DNA from: Bremia lactucae
Taxonomy: Eukaryota; Oomycota; Peronosporomycetes; Peronosporales; Peronosporaceae
NCBI RefSeq assembly: GCF_004359215.1
Contig: NW_027152196.1
Span: 1,089,908-1,153,907 of the forward strand
Length of the DNA: 64,000 bases
Direction of reading: 5' to 3'
Shown piece after piece: positions 51,777 to 63,142 of this stretch (within the stretch, counting starts at the first letter, position 1; each line of letters begins with the position of its first letter). The notes under the pieces were generated by a model. The model was not told the DNA's origin, did no database searches, and saw only the letters and a program-made list of their open reading frames with translations. A program made the translations under genes and the position numbers.

Positions 51777-52620
51777 TATGATAATCGCCAAGATGGGCGA
51801 TTGCATCAAGCTTTGCTTGATACCTTCAAACGAACGCTGACAATCAGCGTTCCATAACCATTTCTCGTCTTTTTTCAAGAGACGAGAGAGATGAACTGTC
51901 ATCTCTCCATAATTGCGAGAGTACTTGTGCAAGTACGCCGCTAAACCAAGAAACTTTCTAAGTCCCTTGACATCGACTGGAACTGGCCAGTCGGTGATTA
52001 TCTTGATCTTTTCGGGATCAGGGCGCACGCCGTGTTTACCGACGATGTACCCAAGAAGTGGTATTCCGCTTGCAGAGAATATGCACTTCTTGGGATTTGC
52101 GTACAACTTATGCTTTCGCATAAGTGTAAGAACCTGACGAACGTAAGTTTTATGAACTTCCACGTCCATCTTCCCGTCCATGGGTCGGCTATGGACGAAT
52201 ACATCGTCGAAATAATTCGGCGCGAATTATTGCACCGGCCTCAACAGATTCGTTACGCATCTGTTGAATGTCGCAGGGGCGTTACTAAGCCCCTGAGGCA
52301 TCACTAGCCATTCCCAGAGCATCCCACTGGGAGTGCTCACTGCTGTGTACGGGATATCCCGTTCACGCATAAGGATTTGATGGAACCCATCCATCAGATC
52401 CATAGACGAAAAGATCGTACTCTTAGACACACCATCTATGATTACGTCTTTTCTAGGTATTGGCGTTTGAGCCGGTACCGTTGCAGCATTCAGTTTGTTG
52501 AATGCGTGCACTATCCGCCACCCTCCTATGGCCTTTCGGACACAGAAGGTCGGGGAGCTTTGTGGGGAGGTTGACTCTCTTACATGGCCCGCTTTTCATC
52601 GATCGGTAAGGAATTTATCG
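51777..52620 (-). pseudogene. Gypsy reverse transcriptase (D3)
   Basis: IVHAFNKLNAATVPAQTPIP, then DLMDGFHQILMRERDIPYTA, PQGLSNAPATFNRCVTNL and an RT active-site YFDD region split by a frameshift near 52200. Then KLYANPKKCIFSASGIPLLG and VKGLRKFLGLAAYLHKYSRN, ending QSPILAI at the junction. About 97 percent identical by eye to 29722-30605. Confidence 0.85.
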
Positions 52621-53560
52621 ATCGCAAGTACTTGTTCACGAGGCATTAGCCACTGCTCATGACACAGTACTTCGAGCCCAGTTTGAGCTTGATCTCATGT
52701 CGAGTACCTTTTTCCTTAGGCAACTCGCATGGAACTGTTTCAGATAATACATCTCTGAATATAATCAAATCCTTGTATAAAGGATTGGTTTTGAGCGACT
52801 CCTAGGATTGAGTAGTATATCTCTCAATCCGCGTCTTCGCATCGAGTACACTTTCGTCCATCGATGAGCTGCTGATAACGCGTTCGTTCTCTGCAAGTCG
52901 GTTACGTAATCGTCCTCTGTGACGAGTACGCAGATCAGCTTGATTTCACCACCATGCAGATCTCTCAAAAATCGCTTAGGCTCTAGGGTTGGTGATTGAG
53001 TTATCGCGGAAGTTAATTTCGGAGGCGCATACAGATCATGAGTATACCGAAGAATTAATTCGTCGGGATCTTGAATTAATTCTTTCGTCGGGATCTTGAA
53101 TTAATTCTTCTAGTTACTTCAACTATTTGAGGAGATTTATCCTTAAGTACGTGAAGACCTTTCCCCTCAACGTCTTCCTAGTGTGATTGCGCTATCACAG
53201 TCGGACCCTCTTCGGTCGACTCTCTGCTCGACCTAGGATCATCGTGTTGTCCCTTTGGGGCAACCGGTATACTCCTTGAATGTCGCACGCTAGACGCACT
53301 TTCATATCTCAATCCACTCGAAGAAGTCGAGTGGTAGACCTTCGGCGCTGCCTGTGCATTAGCACAGCCACCGGCAGCTGACTCTACATGGTGATTAGTA
53401 ATCACACTGTGATCTTGTGCAGTTGTACTAACGACCGTGCCACATGTGAGGCTATCGCACTCACTCGTAGTACATTCACACGCTTGTGGACGCTCCAAGA
53501 CATTCATCTGATGGCTATCGGATGAATAAGTGGCAGGCATCTTTATGGATCGATGCTGCC
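52621..53560 (-). pseudogene. protease-RT linker of D3
   Basis: LICVLVTEDDYVTDLQRTNA (52765-52968) and the Cys/Ser-rich frame at 53178-53540 (SDSHQMNVLERPQACEC, then DHSVITNHHVESAAGGCANA) correspond to 46461-47330 of A3. A short direct repeat TTCGTCGGGATCTTGAATTAA occurs twice at about 53060-53106. Confidence 0.6.
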
Positions 53561-53624
53561 AGCTGATCCTTGGCTCGTATTTTCTGAGCCAAGGTAGACC
53601 TATGAAAACATCAAATTTGTCATC

Positions 53625-54224
53625 TTAATCCAGTTCGATGAAATCATCATCGAATTGTAAATCTTTTAACGTGTAGTAAAATTTTACTACGTATTTCATT
53701 ACTTTTATCGATTCGCCTGTCGCTAGACGCACCGTCATCCTCGTTGGAGGGAATTCGCGCTCAACATATTTGAGCCTACGACCCTCTAGTGACTGGCGAC
53801 GAATAAAGTTATTCGACGCTCCACAGTCCACTAGGGCTCTAAGTGACAAATCATCTGTCACTTTCAACTTCAAGGTGATGAGGGATACCTCATCACCAGG
53901 TGCAGAGACACATAATGATTGTGTGTCTGGAGCAACTTTTGTCAAGAGATTTGCAAATTCTCTTGAGGTTGCTGGATCAGTAGGGCGTTGCGCCTCTAGT
54001 GACCCCGACCGTTTTTTGGCGGTCCGCCTCGCTGTTGCGATTTCGCAACAACGTCGGACCCGCGACCGTTCCCTTTTTTGCATACGGTCCAAAATTACGG
54101 TAAGTACCTCTCGGTACTGGGCGTGTGGCACTACACTCATGAGCGTAGTGTCATTGTTTTTGGCAGCGATGGCATTTCTGCGATCGCTTATTGCTCGAAA
54201 AGCGAGGTCTCCCGCTTTCGACAT
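53625..54224 (-). pseudogene. gag C-terminus and aspartic protease (D3)
   Basis: 199-codon open frame. An Arg-rich zinc-knuckle-like remnant (RSRVRRCCE) leads into the retropepsin domain: SLRALVDCGASNNFIRRQSL, with the catalytic DCGA triad (DSGA-like), then RMTVRLATGESIKVMKYV and LQFDDDFIELD. It cleaves the polyprotein when active. Open here over its length, but isolated by stops upstream and downstream. Confidence 0.8.
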
Positions 54225-54289
54225 ACGAAAGGTCCATTGGGTTCTGGACCTTCTAACTCGTGTCGTGTTGGAGGACGATACGATGACGA

Positions 54290-55117
54290 ACTTGCTTGAG
54301 CCTGGCTCAAGCTCAAGTCATCCTTTCCGCAACGGATATTGCTTCTTCAAGCGTATCCAGATCTAAGCGGAACAGGTGGGTCTTTACGGGACCATCCAAA
54401 TGACCTTGCATGAACACCGTAATTAACGTGTGTTCATAGACTAAGTTATTTGTAATACAACTCGCTAAGAGTCGTATGTGCTGGGCATATGCGTGGACAT
54501 CACGCTTTCCTTGTTTGAGTTTCAGAAGCTCTGAACGAGCTCTGAACTCAGCCCTAGGCAGTTCAAACGTCTATTTGAGCCGAGCTTAACAAGCCTCTAG
54601 CGACTCAAAGACGTATGAGTCGCACAATTTGAGGCCCAATACCCAAGGTTTGGCACGACCTGCCAAATTTTATTGAGCGAATGCGACTTGCATTTGCTGG
54701 TCGACGATGTGACGTGCCCTTATGGCATCGTCCAACTCGACAAACCATATCAAGAGGGAGTCTTCTTCGACTCCCCTATACTTAGATGTCAATCAATAAG
54801 GTTTTGGGACGACGCATGTGCGTCATCCCAGGTACAGAAGTCTGTACCTGTTGTAACCTCAACAGTTCTGCCTGTTGAGAGCATTGCTGATTTAGCAAGG
54901 CTACCTTCTCCTTCATCTCGTCAAGTTCATATTGTATGAACTTGGCGATGGCTGAATGAAGAGCATCTCTGTCCAAACCAGACAGCATGGCCAAGATGGT
55001 ATCGTTTCCTACGGTCGAACTCAATTGTTCGACCGAATTCCTTCCTTTGTCACTTAGAAAGGAGTAGCTTTTACGCGAAACGTGATGCGTATTCCCACTA
55101 TCATCTAACATGTCCAT
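54290..55117 (-). pseudogene. gag (D3)
   Basis: ATG at 55117, 51 nt inside the 5' LTR. The N-terminal 111 codons (SRKSYSFLSDKGRNSVEQLS, then a coiled coil ELDEMKEKVALLNQQCSQQ) run to a frameshift near 54790. Then WFVELDDAIRA, LAGRAKPWVLGLKLCD, SYVFESLEAC, LKLKQGKRDVHAYAQHIRLL and LITVFMQGHLDGPVKTHLFR, the Retrotrans_gag core, reach 54300. Capsid function inferred from family. Confidence 0.75.
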
Positions 55118-55149
55118 GTTAGATGAAAGAAATGTGTTCCTTGGACGGA

Positions 55150-55165
55150 CTACAAAGTGCTATCA
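55150..55165 (-). other. primer binding site of D3
   Basis: On minus the LTR end TTACA is followed by TC and then TGATAGCACTTTGTAG, similar to TGGTAGCACTAGTAG at 4810 and TGGCAGCACTTGTAG at 12605. Confidence 0.5.
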
Positions 55166-55167
55166 GA

Positions 55168-55599
55168 TGTAAAGGGGCACTACGACTTGTACTGCTTCAG
55201 TACAAGTCCACTTCGCACTGCTTCAGTTGCAAGTGGTGCCTCACGTCACTTCACGTACACTAGTACGTGCAGAGGAAGATTTCTTACAAATACAACTAGC
55301 TTAAAGAGGGTTAAATGAAAACTGTATTAATATAATTAAGTATCTGTTCTTTCTATCTGTTAATCCTAACTTAATTATGAACTAATACTAATCATGCAAT
55401 TGAAATCTTATCTGGCTCTATCTCTTTGTTTACGTTTACAGCGGATTAAATAGACATAATGGCCTATACCTACTGATGGATAAGATTTCTGAGCATTACT
55501 ATATAAAGGAATGCTCTCCAATTATTATCTTCCGTTTAGATAATATATTAATTCACAACCTTTACGTGTTAATTTCATGTAGCGATGCACCCCGTTACA
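55168..55599 (-). repeat. 5' LTR, group D (D3)
   Basis: 432 bp, TGTAAAGGGGCAC...ACCCCGTTACA on top. About 90 percent like 39274-39723. No target duplication is visible because the element is truncated on the other side. Confidence 0.9.
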
Positions 55600-57493
55600 T
55601 GCCCTGTTACAAAGCGCGCGAGTGTTCATACTTTATGAAAGTGCGCGACCGATCTCAGTATTACTGTCAGTCATTCCGACTAGACTTTTGCACAGCGCTG
55701 AGCATAAAATCGTGGAATCGAAATTAAAGATTTCAACGTGGTGCCGCTTCACTTTAAAAAAATGAAGTAACCAAAGCATGGTTTTGGCAATTTAATGAAA
55801 CAAGTGAATTTACAATTGATGCACCTTCATCTCAACCTTGTATCTACACCTTAACCAACAATAAACAAGAGTGTCCGGCATCCAATTTATCACTAAAGCA
55901 AGATTGACTTATGCATCAGTATCAATATGATTTGATAAATCCACAAGAATACTAATAAGAGCGTCGCGATGGGAAGAGTGGGGTCTGATCATTTAAAGTT
56001 AGGCAATTTAATGATTTACGTAATTTTCGAATGGAATTATAGTTGCCTGAATTGGTGCAAAATTTCATAAAATTCACTCCATGGTTCGTTAGAACCGGCT
56101 CGCAATATGCTGGAGTCATATGGATTTGTTTCAAATAAAACATTTTTGTTGTTGTGCACCCTTCCTCAGTCGAGGATGGTATTTCGGGCTGATGGCTGCT
56201 GAACTGAAGAGTACGAGTGTAACTAGACTACAAAAACAGTTAAGAGTCCCTTAAAATAATTTTACACTTAGCCCATGGTTCAGCATGATCCTGCGGACTT
56301 GAACCATTTTAAAAGTACGATTCCATACTAACGAATGGTGACCTTGTATGATTCTATGCGGCAACTGTAACGATACTTACATTAAACAGCTTATTGTAGG
56401 AAACCCGGATACGCTTCATTTTATTACAACACATCAAACGAGTTGTTTTGCTAAGGTTTGAGAAAAATTTAGTAGTAGCTTGCGATTCAAATGTTGCGAA
56501 ATCGCCCGAGCCAAAAAGCCGGTATTTTGGAATCGGATGTCAAGTGCCCTTCCCCTACGTTACAGACATGCTAGCAGCCACAAACCCATGGAAAATAGAC
56601 TCTGGAATAGGGCACCGTAACCCACCCTTGATTCACAACTTTTAAGACAATTATTTCCTGCTCCATGTGCTGGCCAAAACGAGCACACAAGAAATGTCTG
56701 AGCTTTACATATTTCAAGCACGTTGGCCACGACTTGTTTGCGTCTATGTTCGTCGCTATGAAAGTGTAAAAAGAATAGTTTCCAGCTGTGCCCACATCCG
56801 TGCATTAATGAGATCCTACAGGCAGTTGCTGGCTGCGCTCTAACGAGATCGGGTCATCGCATTTGGTCGTGTTGAAAAAACGAAACCGGTTCGATCGTTC
56901 ACCAAACCCTGCGACGTCGCATTCCTTACCGTGGCGTTGTAGTACGATTAGCAATTGGTAGGGGAAGGGGAACGATTAGGTCTAGCCAACAGAGGCAGTC
57001 CACCCTTTGTGCCAAATGACTTTGTTCAATCAAGATCGGGGCTGATACCGGCCGCCTTTTCTGCAGGAGTGCGACCCGTCCTTTTCCCTTAGTATTTTGT
57101 GGTGATTACTTCGTCAAGCACCTTCTTAACTTTAATTCCCTTCGAAACCACATCCAATCAATAATGACTTTTACAAGAACATCCCTTCCCAAGCTTCCAA
57201 TACTCGATAACTATCAATATAAATCACTTATAAAAAAAACTGCAAGCACCGACGGAAAGACGCGCGGGGTGAACTGGCCCCTCTTGCTCTCTCCCCCCCC
57301 TCCTCCTGGTGTTCTCCGTCCTGAAAAGTCGGGCCACGAGAAAACGCCCTTAACTTGCCAAAAGGAAAGAAAGCGCTTGGAAGACGCTGCCCAGCCGGAA
57401 AGCTCCGACTTTTTTGCTCGTCAGTCCACAGGAAGCCGTCTCGCGCGTCTTCGACCTTCTTTTTTTCTTTTCTCTCTCTTTTTACGTCTTCGC
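55600..57493. other. intergenic region before RING-CH gene
   Basis: No convincing gene. Bases 57200-57490 become strongly pyrimidine-rich (TTTTTTTCTTTTCTCTCTCT just before the ATG), as expected for an oomycete promoter/5' UTR. Short frames here are shadows of this composition. Confidence 0.5.
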
Positions 57494-59004
57494 ATGAGTG
57501 CCAATTCGGATCGACGATGGAGTCTCGCACGTGCCACCGAGTTCTTTAGTGGTGACGGCAAACCCGACATGTGTGTTGCTTTCCTTTCTACGTGTTTATT
57601 CCGTGCGTAAGTCTCACACTCTCTCTCTCTCACAGGCTCGATATTCGTGGCATGACGGCCATTACCAAAGGTGCGGCCGGCAAACGCGACAAGTTTCGCA
57701 AAAGCATTTCACGCTGCGGGGTATCCATCTACGGTCCAAAACACTCGGCTACGTCGGCAAGTGACGCGTCGACGCGCGAGAAGATTTACATTGAAGACCC
57801 GCGCGCGCCATGTCTGAATATTGACTACTCGAACGACGCGTACCGGTTATTACCGTCGTCGGAAAAGTTTTCCGCCCATACGGGGGTGTGCCAAATTTTG
57901 GGTACCAAATGCATTCGAGGAGGGAAACATCGTGTGAGGGTGGGCGACATCATTCGCTTTGGCAGTGTGGGACTCTTGGTTACGGAGATTGATACGGGGG
58001 GTACGGGGCCTTACGATGCGACCTTAAGTCCTGGTGAAGTCAATGCATTGATTCAACGCGTCGTGTGTCACGACGAAGCGCTTGCAGACGTTGACAGTGG
58101 TATGGATACCGATGATGACAATGGAGACGCGTCTGGGAATGACGAATCCAAGCCACGTGCATCGCTTCAACGACAAAGTACGAGTGCCATTTGTTATGTG
58201 TGTTACGACGAAACGGAAGACGAGAATCCATTGATTGCGCCATGCAAATGTTCGGGCGATACGAAATACATTCATTTAAATTGCTTGAAACGCTGGAATA
58301 CCAATGGCGAGAAGAATGAAATTTGTACCGTGTTGGATGAAAGCAATGCTCGAACGTGTTCGATTTGTAAAGCTCCGTATCCAAGCAAAACACGATTACC
58401 AAATGGTCAAGTCTTGTCCCTCTTACCCGATCGTTTAACTCCCCCAAGTATTATGTTTCAAGTCGTTACGAAACATTCGTCGTCGACATTGAATTTATCC
58501 ACGCGGTACCAATTGAGTTACAAGATGCTCTTGGAGAATGACATTCATCGTCCCTTAATGGTGGGACGGTCCTCTCAGTGTGATTTAGTCCTGAAATACC
58601 GCACGGTCTCAACGATTCACGCGGAGATTCATTTTTCAAAAGGCGAGTTTTTTCTCAAAGATGCCGGAAGTTCCAATGGTACCTTGCGGTACATTTATCG
58701 TCCGTTGACATTGCATAACAACCAATCGCTTCATGTGAAATTTGGACGCACGGTCTTGTCGATTAAACCGACCAAGAAGATTCGATTGCCTCATTTCTTT
58801 GGAACCAGTGGCCATCTTCATGCAAGTGGCCATCGAATGGAAGATAGTGGCGTGCAGGAGGAAGGCGAGCTCTCGAATCACTCGACGCCACGCAACAATC
58901 GATACCGGTTGCATCACACGGCCCAACAGCCCATGACGACGATCCCAATGCAACAAACACAGCGTTTGAATTTGCAGACACAGTCGCAAAATACCGATCT
59001 CTAG
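57494..59004 (+). CDS. RING-CH (MARCH-type) zinc finger protein with FHA domain
   Basis: 481 residues after splicing (exons 57494-57570, 57636-59004). Exon 1 gives MSANSDRRWSLARATEFFS, then GDGKPDM. The 65-nt intron (GTGTGT...CTCTCTCACAG) joins to LDIRGMTAITKG. Residues about 70-140 look like a degenerate FHA fold. The RING-CH finger (about 210-275) reads CYVCYDE, CKCSG, HLNCLKRW, CSIC, in C4HC3 order. A canonical FHA domain follows (about 325-380): MVGRSSQCDLVL, STIHAEIHF, AGSSNGTL. RING-CH proteins are usually membrane-bound ubiquitin ligases; no TM helix is seen here, so a soluble pThr-directed E3 is inferred. The tail is Gln/Thr/His-rich. Confidence 0.9.
57571..57635 (+). other. intron of RING-CH/FHA gene
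   Basis: GTGTGTTGC...CTCTCACAG, 65 nt, phase 2. It links the only upstream ATG frame to the long frame, which otherwise has no proper ATG before residue 28. Confidence 0.8.
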
Positions 59005-59393
59005 TGTGCGTCGCGTTCATGAATCGCTCTTGTCACGTTTGGAGGAGCCGATGGGAGTGTGTATATTGGTCAAATAATGCGATATAGGAGAGACGCTCAC
59101 TTGAATGTTCAAGCAAGTTGATTGGATTTGAATATGATAGAAGAAACGTCGAGACCGAGCAAGGAAGAGCGACGACATGGGCGATTGCAGATGCGGTAGA
59201 AAAAGGTGAGGCACACTTTTGTGTCTCTTACATTTTGTATTGCAGTACTATTATAATAAGTGTTTGCGTACAGCACGAATTGAAACAATGTTATTGTAGG
59301 CGTGTCTGTATACACGGTGTAGTCGTTTGAAACAAAGAAACACACACACAATGCAATCCTCACTATGCTACTACAATAGATTGTATTGTTAAC
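59005..59393. other. convergent 3' intergenic region
   Basis: 389 bp between stop codons of the RING-CH and SulP genes. No repeat or small gene seen. Confidence 0.5.
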
Positions 59394-62192
59394 TTAATCA
59401 TCCGTCATATTGGACTCGAGGACTCCAATAGCCATGGATTGGAGCATTGCCTGTTGAAATCGAGCTGCGACGGCTGGATAGGCTAATTGCATTCGAGCAT
59501 AATGGGATTTGCTAAGAAAAAAAATGGAGCTCGGCGCTTGGACTTGAGCTGTGAATTGATGCCGTTTATGAAGAATTAATTCGGATGCTCCAACGAGACC
59601 GCCTTGACACACTCGTGTGATGCGTTTGCGTCCTCGAAATCCTGGACCCAATCCTTCATGGATTTTAGATGGCATAAAGACGTCGACTTTTCCATACCCA
59701 ATAAAATACACGCCATTTACGAGATCACCAGCACGGTACAATGTATTGCCATCTTGTTTGTGCGAGTGACTCACATACATTTCGCCCAATTCTCGCGTAA
59801 GGACGGACTGTATTTCGTCACTACGTTTCGTAGCACGTGCAATATCGTGCGACTGATGCAATGTATTGGAACAAGGCAAAAGTTGGTCGAGTAATTGCCA
59901 GTGATGTCCTTCGTCAATACTATGGATTGCAGGCGTCGACTCACTTAGTGGAACGACGCCTTCTGACACCAATAACTCGTCTTCACACCATTCCAAGGCT
60001 TGATCTAACGTATCAAAGACCAACGACCCCGTCCCGGATCCATCTTCTTTTTCAATCACGTCATGAACTCGAAGCAACCGCTCGGCATCCGTTGGCACGC
60101 TTGCAAACATCAAGACAATACCATGTTGGGCAAGCAATTCTTTTGTTGCATTAAAACAACTCCGTACGGCCGTGGCGTCTACACCACTTACTTTTTCAAA
60201 ATCCAAGATAAAATACCGGGTTCGTGCGGCATGGAGCGCCGACGTGTGGAGATTCGCCGCTCGGGGCGTCGACGAGTACCCGTGAATATGATGATCTTCC
60301 AATACTGAATCTAACGTCGTGAGATCCTCGTTAAACGTATCATGAAGGGATCGTGCTACGTACGGAGACGGTGCGTGGCGATGAAGCACCATTGGTGACG
60401 CTCCGGAGAGCGTTTGAGCGTCTTGTTTCTCCGTCGTAGTGACGAGGACATGTCGACGGACTTCATTCATGACTTTAACACTGGACCCAAAAAAAATGTA
60501 CCCCTGTAACTCCAAGGTTACGATAGCCATCCGCATGTTTTGAAGTAACACGCGTTCACGGAGATTGCGTTCGACTCGCGAGCGCTTCATTACGCGGTGG
60601 ACGCTTGCCGTGGCAATGTACGAGTAGATAAAGTTAAATCCCGCAATGACAATACCAAGGACAATGCCGAGTTCAAGGTTTAGAAATACCATGGTGAGGA
60701 ACGTGATCCAAACAATTGCGTACTCGCGTGACAAGAGTTTGTTTCGAGCATGATAGAGCCACTCGGTCATTAAATCGAGACACACGAGCATTTGCAAGGC
60801 ACCGAAAAAGACTTTAGGCACAAATGCGATAATGGAAAACGGACACAAGACGACGAGAAGTTCCAATAGAAAGACAAGAAGCCCGACAAGACGACTTTCG
60901 AGCTGTCCACGAAGTGTAAAGATTGTCTGCGAAAAGAGGTACGAACCGGTAAATCCACCGCTAAGACCGGAGAGAAGGTTACTTAACCCCACGGTCTGAA
61001 GTTCGTGGTTATGATCTAAAGGTCTTCCAAGTGCGGTTTCGACGGCGGCGACGTCCAAGGAGGACGAAAACGCCACGACAAAGTACATGGCTATCCACGT
61101 AGGGATCTGATCGGTGAGGTGGGAGTAATTAATGTTGGAAAACGCATAGAAGCGGTAGATTTGAGTGAGACTTCGTGGCGACGGCGGTGGCTCGGCGACC
61201 CAGCCCGCAGCTCGAGCATCTTCGAGAGACATTCCTGTGACAAGGAGCAACCCATAGAACGTCATGAGCATGGCTAGTAAGCAACATGGCAGGACCGCCA
61301 TATGATTATATCGGCCATTGATATAAAAGATTGCGGACCCGGCAACGACCCCGGGAACTGCCAGAATTAATGCCGTCGGCTCGGTTAATTTAATCCAATC
61401 TTTTGGTTCTTTAATACTTTCCGTGGTCATCATGGACAACCCAGCTTCGAGTGCATAAAACCCAATAAATGCAAGGTACCCACCAACAACAGGCATTGGG
61501 AGATATTGTACAAAACTTGCAAGACGTAGTTTCCCTGTAATAATTAATGCCGCTCCTAAACCAGCGGTTGAAATGGCCATTGTAAAGAGCGTCGTCGCCA
61601 AGACTTCGTCCATCGAGAACGCGTCACCTCGGGTGGTATGGAGTGACTTAATAATAGAGGAACACATGGCCGAGAGAAAGATAAGTCCTGCGTCTTGAAC
61701 TTGCCCCATGGCAAACGGGAGCGAACTGACGCACGTGAAGCAAAGTTGATGCACAGCAGCAGAGACAAGCACGAGTTTAACCAGGTCGTTCATATACGGC
61801 TGAAATTCGGGGTCTCGAAAGATAATTTGGGCAAAACTGATCATTAATGGAACGAGAATGACGGTATTTAGGACTCCGTAGAGACCAATTTTGACCTTGC
61901 GTTGCGTCGGCGTGAGGACAGGCGAATCTTTATATTGCAAGAGCAAGGCATTCTCTGCGACGCTCATGTGCACGTCATCCATGGCCGTGGCGGACGGACC
62001 CGTGTGGATCTGGTGATACGAGTGGCGCGGGGTCTTTATGGAGTTCCCAAGGAGCGGCGGGAGACCACGCATGGACAAGGTCGAACTGCCGTCATAGCTG
62101 CGACCAATGGCTGGTGACTCAGGGGCCAAGAGACTGCTCAAGTCGCGACGACGTGTGCGTGGCGTACGCGCCGTGGCGCCCATGCTGTCCAT
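59394..62192 (-). CDS. SulP/SLC26-type transporter with STAS and cyclic-nucleotide-binding domains
   Basis: 932 residues from the ATG at 62192 (the frame extends 7 codons further without an ATG). The N-terminal cytosolic part (1-85) is Arg/Ser-rich. The SulP membrane domain spans about 90-530 with some 10-12 helices; the family motif region NHELQTVGLSNLLSGLSGGF is visible. The STAS domain lies at about 560-750 (LELQGYIFFGS, then YFILDFEKVSGVDATAV), with a long insert. The cNMP-type beta-roll is at about 790-910 (LYRAGDLVNGVYFIGYGKVD, then GLVGASELIL). This order matches the fungal YGR125W/Vsb1-like branch more than plant sulfate carriers, so the substrate may be a basic amino acid or an anion; I cannot tell. 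Probably on a vacuolar or plasma membrane. Confidence 0.9.
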   Translation of the reverse strand: MDSMGATARTPRTRRRDLSSLLAPESPAIGRSYDGSSTLSMRGLPPLLGNSIKTPRHSYHQIHTGPSATAMDDVHMSVAENALLLQYKDSPVLTPTQRKVKIGLYGVLNTVILVPLMISFAQIIFRDPEFQPYMNDLVKLVLVSAAVHQLCFTCVSSLPFAMGQVQDAGLIFLSAMCSSIIKSLHTTRGDAFSMDEVLATTLFTMAISTAGLGAALIITGKLRLASFVQYLPMPVVGGYLAFIGFYALEAGLSMMTTESIKEPKDWIKLTEPTALILAVPGVVAGSAIFYINGRYNHMAVLPCCLLAMLMTFYGLLLVTGMSLEDARAAGWVAEPPPSPRSLTQIYRFYAFSNINYSHLTDQIPTWIAMYFVVAFSSSLDVAAVETALGRPLDHNHELQTVGLSNLLSGLSGGFTGSYLFSQTIFTLRGQLESRLVGLLVFLLELLVVLCPFSIIAFVPKVFFGALQMLVCLDLMTEWLYHARNKLLSREYAIVWITFLTMVFLNLELGIVLGIVIAGFNFIYSYIATASVHRVMKRSRVERNLRERVLLQNMRMAIVTLELQGYIFFGSSVKVMNEVRRHVLVTTTEKQDAQTLSGASPMVLHRHAPSPYVARSLHDTFNEDLTTLDSVLEDHHIHGYSSTPRAANLHTSALHAARTRYFILDFEKVSGVDATAVRSCFNATKELLAQHGIVLMFASVPTDAERLLRVHDVIEKEDGSGTGSLVFDTLDQALEWCEDELLVSEGVVPLSESTPAIHSIDEGHHWQLLDQLLPCSNTLHQSHDIARATKRSDEIQSVLTRELGEMYVSHSHKQDGNTLYRAGDLVNGVYFIGYGKVDVFMPSKIHEGLGPGFRGRKRITRVCQGGLVGASELILHKRHQFTAQVQAPSSIFFLSKSHYARMQLAYPAVAARFQQAMLQSMAIGVLESNMTDD

Positions 62193-62773
62193 AGTGTCGC
62201 CACGTGAGGCCAACGAGGCAAATTAAAAAATGAGAGTTTTGTATTTATTGCTAAGGGTGTAAGATCTGCAGCTCCACTGTTTTGGTGTAGCCTGGGAGGG
62301 TTGGCGCTCGAGACTGAGACGATTGTGATTGCCTGAGAAATATGTGGTTCATAGAGCTGGAGAGTTTTTTATTTCTATGATACGACGCAGAGTGCTGGAT
62401 CGTCCGCAGGAATGGGTGGACAATACATGTTACTGTAGATAAGGTGGGCTGCTTGACGCTTTCTTTCGAATTCGATGTTGATGCTTGTGCGATGTGAAAG
62501 TCGTGGCGGTATTTTATTTATATATTTTACGATAGATCTAGTATTAGCAAAATTACGAGTGGATCTATACAATTTTCAACGGCGCTTTTGATGTAGCCGA
62601 CACAGTATTTGTAAGCCTTGCACAATATTACATGCATTGAGGGTCGCTTAAACAAATGGGTATTTGCATGTTGACGAAACATATATTGTCAAAACTATGG
62701 AAGCGCATTGGCTAATTGGTGGCACATCAAATTTTGGAATTTGCATAAATCATTTAAAACATTTAACTTCGAG
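62193..62773. other. upstream region of SulP gene
   Basis: Promoter region by position; AT-rich, with no gene or repeat recognised before the LTR at 62774. Confidence 0.4.
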
Positions 62774-63142
62774 TGTAACGGGTATATCGTTACATGAAAT
62801 TAACACTTAAAGATTGTTAAATACGATATTTTCTAAAAGGTAGATAATATTTAGAGAATGTTACTTAAAATAGTAATATTCTAAAGGGTTATCTATTGGT
62901 AGAAATAGACCACTATATCTACTTTCTTCGCGGTCCAGTCAGCGCTGGACGCGCGCAAAGAGAAAGACAGATACGACTTTTAGTACATAATTTGTATTAG
63001 TCTATAATTAAGTTAGTATTTAGTAGATAGATAAGAAGAACTTAATTATATTAATACATTTTTCAATTAACCCTCTTTAAGTTAGTTGTCTTCTAGAGAA
63101 GACTTCACTGAGGCAGTGCGAAGTGGACTTGTACTGAAGCAG
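62774..63142 (+). repeat. LTR, group D, + orientation, cut off by next LTR
   Basis: TGTAACGGGTATATCGTTACATG... runs to CTGAAGCAG and stops about 25 bp before the expected GTGCCCCGTTACA end, exactly where the LTR at 63143 starts. About 60 bp near 62920-62975 differ from other copies and form a GCGGTCCAGTCAGCGCTGGACGC hairpin. Confidence 0.8.

Larger units (their letters stand above)
51777..55599 (-). mobile_element. Gypsy (group D) element, 5' part, copy D3
   Basis: Reading leftward: 5' LTR (55599-55168), 2-nt spacer and PBS, gag, protease, linker, RT. It ends within RT/RNase H at 51777. It gives the only clear LTR-PBS-gag start of this group in the window and fixes the orientation of group D LTRs. 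Confidence 0.8.

Noticed and set aside
56885..56905. GGTTCGATCGTTCAC resembling a tRNA B box
   Set aside because: No A box or cloverleaf can be formed around it.
57164..57610. ORFs on both strands rich in Ser, Arg, Phe
   Set aside because: Composition shadows of the pyrimidine-rich promoter and exon 1 of the RING-CH gene.
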